DNA of 46,560 nucleotides, from contig NZ_JACXXG010000031.1 of NCBI RefSeq assembly GCF_014764705.1, positions 1 through 46,560 of the forward strand. Direction: 5' to 3'. The DNA comes from Stutzerimonas kunmingensis (GTDB lineage Bacteria; Pseudomonadota; Gammaproteobacteria; Pseudomonadales; Pseudomonadaceae). The notes beneath the pieces are model-generated. The model did not search any database, was not told where the DNA came from, and saw nothing but the letters and a program-made list of their open reading frames with translations. The position numbers and the translations under genes are program-made. Positions 37,789 through 46,345 of the stretch are shown here, piece by piece (position 1 is the stretch's first letter; each line of letters opens with the position of its first letter).

Positions 37789-40686
37789 TCAGTCTATGAC
37801 CCGGGTGAATACGGCAATAATTTGAATAAACGGCACCGGTTCGATGGTGTGAGTGTCCTGCACCCAGGTCTGGTAGTCGGCAAACACCTTTTCAATGCGC
37901 TTCAAACGCTCCTCTTTGCGAGCGGCCTTGAAGTGCTCCGCCTGGTTGGAGCCTTCGAATTGCAGATCGAGCTGGTTGACCTGACGCCCCTTCAGCGCTT
38001 TGAGCTCGCCCAGTTGACGTTCCAGCTGCGGACGATGGGTGGCGATATAGTCCTGTTGCAGTTGCTGCATCTGATTGCGCGCGGCGGTAATCACTGCTGG
38101 CCGCATACGTTCTAGCAGCGCGGTATCCAGCGGCTGAGCGCGGTTAGGCAAGCGGTTGTCCAGCTGCAGGCGTTGCAGCCACGCCTCGGCAGGCTCGATA
38201 CCCGCAACCGCGCCATTACGGATCCTGATGGCGAACCACTTCCAGATCACCGGGTGGGCCTTGCGGTTGGGGATCAAGCCACTGACTAGGAACACAGTCT
38301 CGCCGGCTTGCATTAGCTGGCTGACTCGGTCGATATCCGGCAACGCGAGCACCGGCGCACTGTGCCGAGCCACCTGGGCCAGCAGCTTGTCCTGCAACCA
38401 CTGAATAGCCGGGTGTTGAGGCCAAAGGTAGTGCAGCTTGGGCCAGGCGTTCTCGTCCTGACGGCTGCGGCGGATTTCCTCGGCAAAGCGCTGTTTGTCA
38501 GCGGTGAGGACCAGGCTGCCATCTTCGGGGCGGATCTCCGGAGGCAAGAAACGGAACCGGTAGTCCAGGTCGTCCGGAGGCGTCAAGGTGATGGTTTGAC
38601 GCTCATTATTGGCCGAGAAATTGACCTGGCGGCGCTCGCGATTGACCGCTTCCAGTGCCTGACGAGCAAATTCATAGTCACTGGCGAACAGGCTAAAGCC
38701 GTCAACGGTGAACTGCTCTACCTGCTCTGGAGCTTTCGGCTGCGCGGCCTCAGGGTTGAGAAACAGCGCCAACAGATCGTCGCCCTCATTACTATCATCA
38801 GCCTGGTATTGCTGATCAAAGGTCTGGGCATCGATGCCGGTAGCCATGGCCTGCATGGTCAATACTTCTTCAGCGTCCGCATCATGGACCTTCATGAAGG
38901 TAGCTGGGTCACCGATGTTGCGGTAGGCCTGATCGTCCTTTTCCTTGAGGATTTCCAGTATGCGCTGGTCGCCCTTGACCGTCGGGTTGCTGCTTTGGGC
39001 GATTAGGTAAGTGATGATCGGCGTCTGCTCTTGGCCGTAGCGGTCAACCCGGCCATTGCGCTGCTGGAACACCATCAGCGACCAGGGCAGATCAAAATGC
39101 ACCAGACGATGAGACAAGTAGTGCAGGTTGATACCCTCACTAGCCACGTCCGAGCACAGCAATACGCGCAGCTTGCTTTCCGGCTTACCGAACGCTTCGA
39201 CGATAGATTGCTGTTCTATGTCGCTCATACCGCCATGCAGTATCTGGATGGCATCGTCCTTGAGCTTGAGATCCTGTTGCAGTTGGCCCTGCAGCCAGTT
39301 GAGCGTTTCAATACGCTCACTGAAGATCACCAGTCGGTCGTCAGTGTCGCTCTTCTTCCAGCCAAAGTCCTTGCTGTTCAGCAGGCCGAGAAATTCCCGA
39401 TATTTGCTGAAGTTGGTCGGGGTGATGTTGCGCAAGGCGTGCTGAAGGCTGTACAGCGCTTCAATTTCAGCCTGCTCGTCGGCGCTGACACCCTTGCCCT
39501 GCAGCTTGGCAATGCGCTGTTTGACCGAAATCTCGGCGGCAGCCGGTGAGCTGAACATGGCCTTCTGCAAGCCGATACGTACCAACTGGCCGTTGCTGGT
39601 CGCGCTATGTTCGCCGCGGTAGGTGAAGGGCACATCAAGCAGGGCCTGATAAGCCCCCTCTTCCTCCAGCGAGGCGTGCAGATAGATGTCCTTGACTACT
39701 CGCTCTTTGAACTCCTGCTTGACCTGGTCGCGGATGTCCTTTTTGAAGCGGCGGATGACCAGGCCCTTGTCGCGGAAGTCTTCCTTGGCGTAGTCGTCCG
39801 GATCGGAAATGGCAGTCGGGTCAAGCATGTTCATCAGGCTGGCAAAACTGCGCGCCTTGCCGTCGTGCGGCGTGGCCGACAGCATGATCAACGTATCGGA
39901 GCGGCCGGCCAGCAATTGCGCGAGCTTGGCACGCTGCGAACCACTGCTGCGCTCAGCGACGTTATGGGCCTCGTCGATGACAATGATGTCCCAGTAGGCC
40001 TGCTCCAGATGGCGGCGGTACTCGTTGTCCTGCTTCAACGTGTCGATGGAGATGATCGACTTGTCATAGTAGTAGAAAGGGTTGTGGTTACCCGGGATGT
40101 GATTGCGCACACGCTGCAGGCCGGCGGAGTCCAGTCGGGTCAGCGGGATGGTGAAGCGATTCCACATCTCCTTCTGGAACTGGGTCATCATGCTTTTCAG
40201 CGTAAGCACTAGAATGCGCTTGCCGCGGCCCCGGCGAATAAGCTCGGACATTAGGATGCCAGCTTCCAGGGTTTTACCCAGACCTACAGAGTCGGCAATA
40301 AGAATGCGCTGACGGCTCTGCTTGAGCGCCTGCAGCGCTGGGTCGAGCTGATAAGGCACCGTATCCATTGCGGCGCGATGGCCCAGATGAATCTTGTCAT
40401 CAGCAGGAGTGATCTGCCGCAGCTGGGTTTCGATGAACAGACGACTCTTCTCAAACCCGGGAGTGGTGTCCTGCTCGAAGCGGGTCTCTGCAGGATCCAG
40501 AATACGAATCGCATCAGCCTGCTCCTCTAGCCGGGACAGAAACTGCGCACTCTTGCCATTGACCAGCTCGGATAACCCATCGACGGTAAGGATGTAACCA
40601 CCGTCATCGCAGGGATCAGCTCGGCGCACTACCCATTCGCAGTCACGAATAACGACGCGAGCGCCTGGAGCATAAAGACTTTGCAT
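37789..40686 (-). CDS. SNF2-family helicase (DrmD-like), second copy
   Basis: The protein has 965 residues from ATG at 40686, chosen over an upstream in-frame ATG because AGGA lies 7 bp ahead and the protein then begins MQSLYAPGARVVIRDCEW. LSELVNGKSAQFL and LGHRAAMDTVPYQLDP precede Walker A ADSVGLGKT at 131-139. DEAH is at 238-241, followed by MLSATPHDGKA and motif VI FQQRNGRVDRYGQEQ. The C-terminus is helical. SNF2 proteins move along DNA without necessarily separating strands. Direct adjacency to the methyltransferase, with the same spacing style, suggests a helicase-methylase pair like DISARM class 1 drmD-drmMI. Confidence 0.85.
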   Translation of the reverse strand: MQSLYAPGARVVIRDCEWVVRRADPCDDGGYILTVDGLSELVNGKSAQFLSRLEEQADAIRILDPAETRFEQDTTPGFEKSRLFIETQLRQITPADDKIHLGHRAAMDTVPYQLDPALQALKQSRQRILIADSVGLGKTLEAGILMSELIRRGRGKRILVLTLKSMMTQFQKEMWNRFTIPLTRLDSAGLQRVRNHIPGNHNPFYYYDKSIISIDTLKQDNEYRRHLEQAYWDIIVIDEAHNVAERSSGSQRAKLAQLLAGRSDTLIMLSATPHDGKARSFASLMNMLDPTAISDPDDYAKEDFRDKGLVIRRFKKDIRDQVKQEFKERVVKDIYLHASLEEEGAYQALLDVPFTYRGEHSATSNGQLVRIGLQKAMFSSPAAAEISVKQRIAKLQGKGVSADEQAEIEALYSLQHALRNITPTNFSKYREFLGLLNSKDFGWKKSDTDDRLVIFSERIETLNWLQGQLQQDLKLKDDAIQILHGGMSDIEQQSIVEAFGKPESKLRVLLCSDVASEGINLHYLSHRLVHFDLPWSLMVFQQRNGRVDRYGQEQTPIITYLIAQSSNPTVKGDQRILEILKEKDDQAYRNIGDPATFMKVHDADAEEVLTMQAMATGIDAQTFDQQYQADDSNEGDDLLALFLNPEAAQPKAPEQVEQFTVDGFSLFASDYEFARQALEAVNRERRQVNFSANNERQTITLTPPDDLDYRFRFLPPEIRPEDGSLVLTADKQRFAEEIRRSRQDENAWPKLHYLWPQHPAIQWLQDKLLAQVARHSAPVLALPDIDRVSQLMQAGETVFLVSGLIPNRKAHPVIWKWFAIRIRNGAVAGIEPAEAWLQRLQLDNRLPNRAQPLDTALLERMRPAVITAARNQMQQLQQDYIATHRPQLERQLGELKALKGRQVNQLDLQFEGSNQAEHFKAARKEERLKRIEKVFADYQTWVQDTHTIEPVPFIQIIAVFTRVID

Positions 40687-40936
40687 TGAACATTCCTGTA
40701 ACAGACACGACCCCGACATCCAGTGTCATGTGACGACTACGATAATGGCCCGATGATGCGACAGATCATCAGTGAGGTGAAGCCTTGACACCTAGGATGC
40801 TGACCTAAGAATTAGCTTCGGCCTGAACGCTGAACAAAGCCCTCCCTATGCTTTCCGTAAGATCCCACCTCACTCCCACAGCGCCCCGATCTTGCCCATT
40901 TCTTCTTGCTGCGGGGCAACGCCTGGGACGATCAAG

Positions 40937-41134
40937 CTAGAAAAAACTTACCAGCTTGGCTTTAAGTATCTCTGCCTGAGTAGCTAGACGTCCCTCCAAC
41001 GGCTCATGCTTGCATTTCGGGCATTGGACGTAGAGATCACGCCCAACCTCTAGGGCATCGCTCAGGGGTACTGTAGTTTTCTGCCATGCGCAACGAGGGC
41101 AGATAAAGGTCAGCGGGCGCGGCGGTATTGGCAT
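40937..41134 (-). CDS. Small zinc-ribbon protein of unknown function
   Basis: The protein has 65 residues from ATG at 41134, chosen because GAGGTTTTTC lies directly upstream; the longer frame has no such site. CPRC (12-15) and CPKC (38-41) form a classic four-cysteine zinc ribbon, followed by a short helix. It may bind nucleic acid or a partner protein. It sits alone between the Hsp70-like gene and the second SNF2 helicase, with about 250 bp on each side. In the 250 bp before the helicase I see no gene or firm promoter. I do not recognise a named family. Confidence 0.65.
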   Translation of the reverse strand: MPIPPRPLTFICPRCAWQKTTVPLSDALEVGRDLYVQCPKCKHEPLEGRLATQAEILKAKLVSFF

Positions 41135-41292
41135 GAAAAACCTCGTATTTAAAAACTGTTTTAGAGCAAGCCTTACTGTCAAGAATGGAAATTCTGCCTA
41201 CAGGCACCAAGTGCCAATACCGACATCAACTATTAGACGCTCTCTCATCTGCAGGAGCAGAATATGTAGCAAGGTACGACGCGACTAGATTG

Positions 41293-41310
41293 TTTACCTG
41301 TACAGGTAAA
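41293..41310. promoter_or_regulatory. 18-bp perfect palindrome, candidate operator
   Basis: TTTACCTGTACAGGTAAA is a perfect inverted repeat in the 254-bp gap between the Hsp70-like gene and the zinc-ribbon gene, about 160 bp upstream of the latter's start. A perfect 18-bp palindrome suggests a site for a dimeric regulator. A minus-strand TTGACA lies nearer the zinc-ribbon start, without a good -10 at normal spacing. No regulator gene is visible in the window. Confidence 0.5.
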
Positions 41311-41388
41311 GTTTTCGAGCAGATTGAGAGAACATGTGCAGCACCACCAGCATGCCAATGAGCTAGCTTCCACTCACCTGCTCTCCGC

Positions 41389-43182
41389 TCATTTCTCGGT
41401 ATAGCGATCACTGAAGTCCACTGCCCTAGGATTCTCGGCCAGAGCCGGAACATCCATCACCAACTTATCGAGCTTCAGTTGGCTCAGGCCAAAGGCAACG
41501 GAGAGGCGGTCATATTCAGTACGGGGTAGTCCGGGCGCCACTAATCCTCGCGGCTTCTGTAACGGTTTCGGAGTAACGCCAAACCAGCTGAACCCTTGAG
41601 CAGAATGTAGGTCGCTCCTCAGCTTGGTGTAAAAACCCGAACGACTGCCGCCACCACAGAGAAACATGGGCATACCAGCCATTTGCTGCCTTTCGAGTAG
41701 CCTCTCATTCGCCACGTGAAGATAGGTATCCTGGACAACCTGGCGGTTCACCTGCGTATAAAAATGCTGATCAAGGCTTCGACCTTTGAATTGGACATCA
41801 ACCCCATTGAAATACCCGTCTACCCTGTCGGGAAGAGCCTCCTCGGCATCAGTCAAGTGACTGACAGCCTGCACAGCCTGTCGCAAGTCCTGCCTATCAG
41901 GAAGCTTTTGCGCCAGCGCTGACTGCAGCCAATCCATACGCTTCTTATGAAAATTCATCACGCCATGGGGCTCAACCGTGGTTCTAAAGATGACGAGGCT
42001 GTCCTTGCGCTGCCCCCTCCTACGCTCAACACGAAATACAGAGGCATCCAGTGTTCCAGCACCTACATCAACCATTAGATAGATATTACTGGCGTGAGGG
42101 TCGTAGGCACCTGAACTGACGAAGCCATAAATTTGCGCAGCAATTTCTGGCTCCACCCTTACTTCAATGTCTTCGCTGTCACACTCAACCTCGGCACCAT
42201 TGCACAAGGCTTCTGCTCGTTTTAGAGCTAGGCCTATTGCCTCTAGCGTCAACTGTTTCTCGGTCGAGGCGATCCAGGCCGCAGTGCCTACTAGCTGGTA
42301 AAGCCTTACAGTTTTTGCGTCGCGACGGCTTGCCACTGGTAGTCCGATAGCAAGATCCCAGACGATGGTTCCTGAGTAGGTTTCTCCGTGAGTACTCAGC
42401 AACCAGCCTCTGATCATTCTCAGCGCCAGGGCAAGAAACCCCACGACAGGCAATTGAGCTTGCAACGACTCGGCGTTAGCTAGCAAGGCAAGTTTGAGAT
42501 CCTGATAGACCTGCCCCTGCCCTTCCAGGCTATATCCGTTTTCGCCCAGATAAACCCTACACGGCAGCAGATAACCTTCGATGCCCTGGATATCTCTGAA
42601 CGGAACTGCGTATGTAGTCTGCCTCTCCCCATCACTAATGACGGCCTTGAGCGTCGAGCTGCCAAAGTCCAGCCCCAGGCACAAGAACTTCTCGTCAGCG
42701 CTTTTATTTAACTGAGTCTTATCCCCTTGCGGCCACTCCATGAGAAATGCGGTTTGACCTTGTTGGAGCGTATGCCAAGTAACACAGGCCTCAGCAGTGG
42801 CAGTTATCGAGTAGCCGGAATCACTGTGCAGACTCTCACTAGAGCCCCCCTTGGCCCTTTCAGGCACGCATGACTCAGCTATAGCCTTTCTGGTAGCTGC
42901 CTTGGCTAACGGCTCCGAGCTTGACCAACGCGTGATGCAGGTTCCGTTGGCTGTCACGGTAACTTTTTTGCCGTTTTGCGCTGAAGCCGACGTTGCAGGC
43001 TGACTGGCTGCAGCTTTCTTTCTGGCAGTCCTGGGCCCTGTTTTTCGTTCCTGATTGGCATCTGACTGGGCAACTTTCTTCTTACGCTGATCCAGCACTG
43101 GAGTGGCCGCCTTCTTCGGCTTCTCCGGTAAAGGCACACCGGCTTTCTCAAAAGCTTCCTTGAGTATTCCTGCAAGCTTCAT
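41389..43182 (-). CDS. Hsp70/actin-superfamily ATPase with long basic N-terminal extension
   Basis: The protein has 597 residues. The first ~75 are rich in Lys, Arg, Ala and Ser and probably disordered or DNA-binding. The ATPase core has phosphate-1 LGLDFGSSTLKAVI near 168-182, phosphate-2 YLMVDVGAGTLDASVF near 374, and an adenosine-type loop FLCGGGSRSGF near 509. The C-terminus has no Hsp70-type substrate-binding domain, so it is not an ordinary DnaK. ATG at 43182 has GGGAGG upstream and lies 12 bp past the SNF2 stop, so the two are one transcription unit. It may be an ATP-dependent sensor, scaffold or assembly factor. Function unknown. Confidence 0.8.
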   Translation of the reverse strand: MKLAGILKEAFEKAGVPLPEKPKKAATPVLDQRKKKVAQSDANQERKTGPRTARKKAAASQPATSASAQNGKKVTVTANGTCITRWSSSEPLAKAATRKAIAESCVPERAKGGSSESLHSDSGYSITATAEACVTWHTLQQGQTAFLMEWPQGDKTQLNKSADEKFLCLGLDFGSSTLKAVISDGERQTTYAVPFRDIQGIEGYLLPCRVYLGENGYSLEGQGQVYQDLKLALLANAESLQAQLPVVGFLALALRMIRGWLLSTHGETYSGTIVWDLAIGLPVASRRDAKTVRLYQLVGTAAWIASTEKQLTLEAIGLALKRAEALCNGAEVECDSEDIEVRVEPEIAAQIYGFVSSGAYDPHASNIYLMVDVGAGTLDASVFRVERRRGQRKDSLVIFRTTVEPHGVMNFHKKRMDWLQSALAQKLPDRQDLRQAVQAVSHLTDAEEALPDRVDGYFNGVDVQFKGRSLDQHFYTQVNRQVVQDTYLHVANERLLERQQMAGMPMFLCGGGSRSGFYTKLRSDLHSAQGFSWFGVTPKPLQKPRGLVAPGLPRTEYDRLSVAFGLSQLKLDKLVMDVPALAENPRAVDFSDRYTEK

Positions 43183-43194
43183 CTGACCTCCCTA

Positions 43195-46100
43195 TCAACC
43201 GACCTTGACAACCCCAGCTGTAACGAAGTGGTTCTCAGCCTCAAGCTTTTGTTTGAGGCGCAACTCCGCCTCACGCTGTTCTCGCCGCTTCAATGCGGCA
43301 TCACGCTTACCTTTTTCAGCAGGGATCATGCGCTCTTTGCCAGACTGCCGGAGAGCAACCATACGCTCATTGATACGCTTGACCTCCAAATCACAGCGGT
43401 CGCGAATCAGCTTGATCAGTAGGTTGACGCGATCGTTGTTCTCATCCCGCATTGCCTGCCTGACATCCCTAAACTGGTTAGCAATCTGACTGCGGCACTC
43501 TTCGTAGGCATCTACTACCGAATGTGGCACCAGTAGATTTTTTGCTGCCGGCCAGTCCTCCCCCGCTAACGCGGCGAGATTCACTAGCTGCTCGGCGCGC
43601 GCTGCTTCCAGTCCATTCTCGCTATCAAGCGCCTTGGCGGCATAGACCAGTCGCTCATTCGTCTGTGCGCCACTAAAGCTCCAACGCGAAACGACGAAGG
43701 CGTAAATACCAGGTTCAATACCTTCCGATGCCAAGCGCGACAGCTGGACAGCACTGATGGGATAACGCTGATTGACTTGATCCTGGCTACCGAGCTGACT
43801 GGTAACAAAGCGCACCAATGGATGATCTTGAGCCACACGTTCAAAACGCGAAGAAGGTGCACGATGGCAGTTCTCGAACAGTACCGGGAGCGCCCTGGCA
43901 TCAAGCAACTGCGTCTGTCCTTGCAGCCCCTTATCCTGAATAAACTGACTGAGTTGCACCCGCAGATCCATCGACAATTCGACGTTGTACAGCTCCAGTT
44001 CACCGTCTACAGGGATGAAGCGAGTACCCGGGTAGCTGTCCAGAATGAAATCCGTCACATAGGCATGTAAATCATCGGAACGCACGTAACGCCCCAGCTG
44101 CTCAGCCACACGTACCTTGTTCATGATGAAGTCGCCATGAGCAACCAAATTTGGAGCCTCGGCCTCCAGCTGCTCCTGCCGAAGCTTGGTTTCGGCAAGG
44201 GCCTGCAGATTCAGTTCGATACGTTGCGTTTCTTCCTCAGGGCTGAGCTGATGACTGAACAGCTCCTTAGTCATCTTTTTGATGACGCGCCCAATGATGG
44301 ACTCCATGCTACCAAGCGCCTGACGGAAGATGTCCAGACGCATCAGCAGACGATCATAGATGCGTTCATCAATGGTGTTGGCATACATCAGGTTCCAGAT
44401 CAGGATCTTCTCAGACTGCTGACCCAACCGATCAACCCGACCAATCCGTTGTTCGATCTTCATCGGATTCCAAGGCAGGTCGTAGTTCACCAACAGAGAC
44501 GAGAACTGCAGGTCCACTCCCTCCGAACCGACCTCGGACGACAACAGAACCTGGGGCCCTGAGTCAGCTTTGAAAGCCCGCAGTATTTCGTCTTTATCAT
44601 CCCCTCCTTGAAGTACGACGCAAGAGATGCCGTCCTCGTTCAGCCGTTCACGCAGGTAGGCAAGAGTCTGCCGGAAGAACGAGAAGAGCACGGCTTTCTT
44701 CCCGGGAAATTGCGCACGATATTTGCGCAAATGATCCCGTAGTAACCGATACTTGCTGTCATGCAGCTTCAGTTGCTCGTAGTCGCCAACTGATTGAGAT
44801 ATCTCAACTAGCTGCTCGATTAAGCTGCCGAGGACCGGGGGCTCGTCGATCTCATCATCACTCTCGTCCTCTGACAGTTCGTACATCGCTTCGTCGAGCC
44901 CAGCCATACGCCCACGACTTAGCTTTTCCTGCCAAGCACGACAAGCGGCTGGCATGCAGCTGGCCATCTGGCGCTGGGGTGTTGTCAGGATGAAGCCCGT
45001 CAAGAGGCCGTTCTCTTGACAGTACTCGCGCACTCGTTGAGTCACCTGATCGTAGAAAGCTTGCTCCACCTCGTTGAGAGGAGCGCGGAAATCCAAGGGA
45101 ACGCGAATGACCCGATTTTCTTGCACTTCGCGCTTAAGCGTTCGAGTAACAACTTTGCTCAGCGGATGCACCCGATCGAGTCGATCAGCAACCTCGGAGC
45201 GGCTATTAGGTGCTTTGAGCTCTTCGTCTGAGGGGGGTTGCTTGAGCATGGACGCAAGCTGCGCACTTTCATCCAAGAACTGGTTGTCCATCGCTTGACG
45301 TATGGCCGCACAGAACTCATCACGATTGACCCGACCGGCCAATACCGCATCACGCAATTGCACGATAGGACGCGTGACGGCCATGCTCAGGTCAAAAAGG
45401 TACTCGTGCGGAAAGGCCGACTCATCAAGTAACTTCAGCAAATTGAACAAATCAGTGTCTGCTAGCTGGATAGGTGTAGCGGAAAGCAGAACAAGATTTT
45501 CAACAAGAGGCCTGAGCAGGTGACCCAGAAGGTTGGTCTTTGTACCCGTGTTGCGCAGGTAGTGAGCCTCATCTATCACTAGCAGATGCAGCAACGGATC
45601 ACCAGCTGGGTCGGCATCCTCCAGGAAGCGAGCCAGCTTTGCCGCACCCTGCTTATTGTTTAAGGCGTCGTAATCGCTTGGTGGACGCAGCCCTTGCATG
45701 CTGGCGATCAATGCAAACTCCTGCCTAGGCCTGCCTCTAATGCTTTCGAGACGCTCACGCAGCTCTTCGGCATTGACCAATTCGGCCTTGATGCCAAACC
45801 GGTTTAATAACTCTTCACGCCACTTGTTGCGCAGCACCGCAGGACAGATAACTAGTAGCCGCCGCGCATCGAATCGAGCTCTTAGCTCTGTCCAGATCAA
45901 TCCCGCCTCAATTGTTTTTCCCAGACCAACCTCGTCGGCAATGAGAATGCCGTTGCTGGGTGAGTCCAAGAACTGCAGTACAGGCTTAAACTGATGCGGA
46001 TAGAAGTCCGTATTGGTTGTCTTCAAGCTGTAAATGAGGTTCGCCAGCTTGCCACTCAATCGATGGTGAGTAATGGCTGTACGCAGATTTTTTGCTAGGG

Positions 46101-46314
46101 AATAACGGCCTGCGTTGAAGCAGGCAGTGGGACTGTTACTCTCATGTAGGATAGGATCCAGAGCACTTGGCGGGAAATGATCCTCCGTGCCATCCAGAAG
46201 GAAAACTTGAAGGCGAAGACGCCGCCCACTTCCTTCAGTTCCTGCCCCGATAATGCCCATTCGCGCCGGATTATCCCTCAGCCGCACCTTTGTGCCCGGC
46301 TTAAGCTCATTCAT
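43195..46314 (-). CDS. SNF2-family helicase, DISARM DrmD-like
   Basis: The protein has 1039 residues. An N-terminal small beta-barrel-like segment (PGTKVRLRDNPARMGIIGAG) precedes the SF2/SNF2 core: Walker A ADEVGLGKT at 126-134, DEAH at 248-251, LSATPIQ, and motif VI EQRIGRVDRLGQ near 626. The C-terminal ~70 residues are a charged coiled coil. The N-terminal barrel plus the DEVGLGKT/RVDRLGQ motifs are as in DrmD-type helicases of DISARM class 1. It begins 31 bp after the pRiA4b-like gene and leads the Hsp70-like gene. It is distinct in sequence from the second SNF2 helicase at 37789-40686. Confidence 0.87.
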   Translation of the reverse strand: MNELKPGTKVRLRDNPARMGIIGAGTEGSGRRLRLQVFLLDGTEDHFPPSALDPILHESNSPTACFNAGRYSLAKNLRTAITHHRLSGKLANLIYSLKTTNTDFYPHQFKPVLQFLDSPSNGILIADEVGLGKTIEAGLIWTELRARFDARRLLVICPAVLRNKWREELLNRFGIKAELVNAEELRERLESIRGRPRQEFALIASMQGLRPPSDYDALNNKQGAAKLARFLEDADPAGDPLLHLLVIDEAHYLRNTGTKTNLLGHLLRPLVENLVLLSATPIQLADTDLFNLLKLLDESAFPHEYLFDLSMAVTRPIVQLRDAVLAGRVNRDEFCAAIRQAMDNQFLDESAQLASMLKQPPSDEELKAPNSRSEVADRLDRVHPLSKVVTRTLKREVQENRVIRVPLDFRAPLNEVEQAFYDQVTQRVREYCQENGLLTGFILTTPQRQMASCMPAACRAWQEKLSRGRMAGLDEAMYELSEDESDDEIDEPPVLGSLIEQLVEISQSVGDYEQLKLHDSKYRLLRDHLRKYRAQFPGKKAVLFSFFRQTLAYLRERLNEDGISCVVLQGGDDKDEILRAFKADSGPQVLLSSEVGSEGVDLQFSSLLVNYDLPWNPMKIEQRIGRVDRLGQQSEKILIWNLMYANTIDERIYDRLLMRLDIFRQALGSMESIIGRVIKKMTKELFSHQLSPEEETQRIELNLQALAETKLRQEQLEAEAPNLVAHGDFIMNKVRVAEQLGRYVRSDDLHAYVTDFILDSYPGTRFIPVDGELELYNVELSMDLRVQLSQFIQDKGLQGQTQLLDARALPVLFENCHRAPSSRFERVAQDHPLVRFVTSQLGSQDQVNQRYPISAVQLSRLASEGIEPGIYAFVVSRWSFSGAQTNERLVYAAKALDSENGLEAARAEQLVNLAALAGEDWPAAKNLLVPHSVVDAYEECRSQIANQFRDVRQAMRDENNDRVNLLIKLIRDRCDLEVKRINERMVALRQSGKERMIPAEKGKRDAALKRREQREAELRLKQKLEAENHFVTAGVVKVG

Positions 46315-46345
46315 AGTAAGCGTCCGCTCTCTACCGTCTTGACCC

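Noticed and set aside
41293..41310. A LexA or lux-box reading of the palindrome
   Set aside because: LexA needs about ten bases between CTG and CAG, and lux boxes carry extra central bases; the spacing here fits neither.
41226..41453. 75-codon minus-strand open frame after the Hsp70-like gene
   Set aside because: It overlaps the ATPase C-terminus in another frame and has no convincing start or family resemblance.
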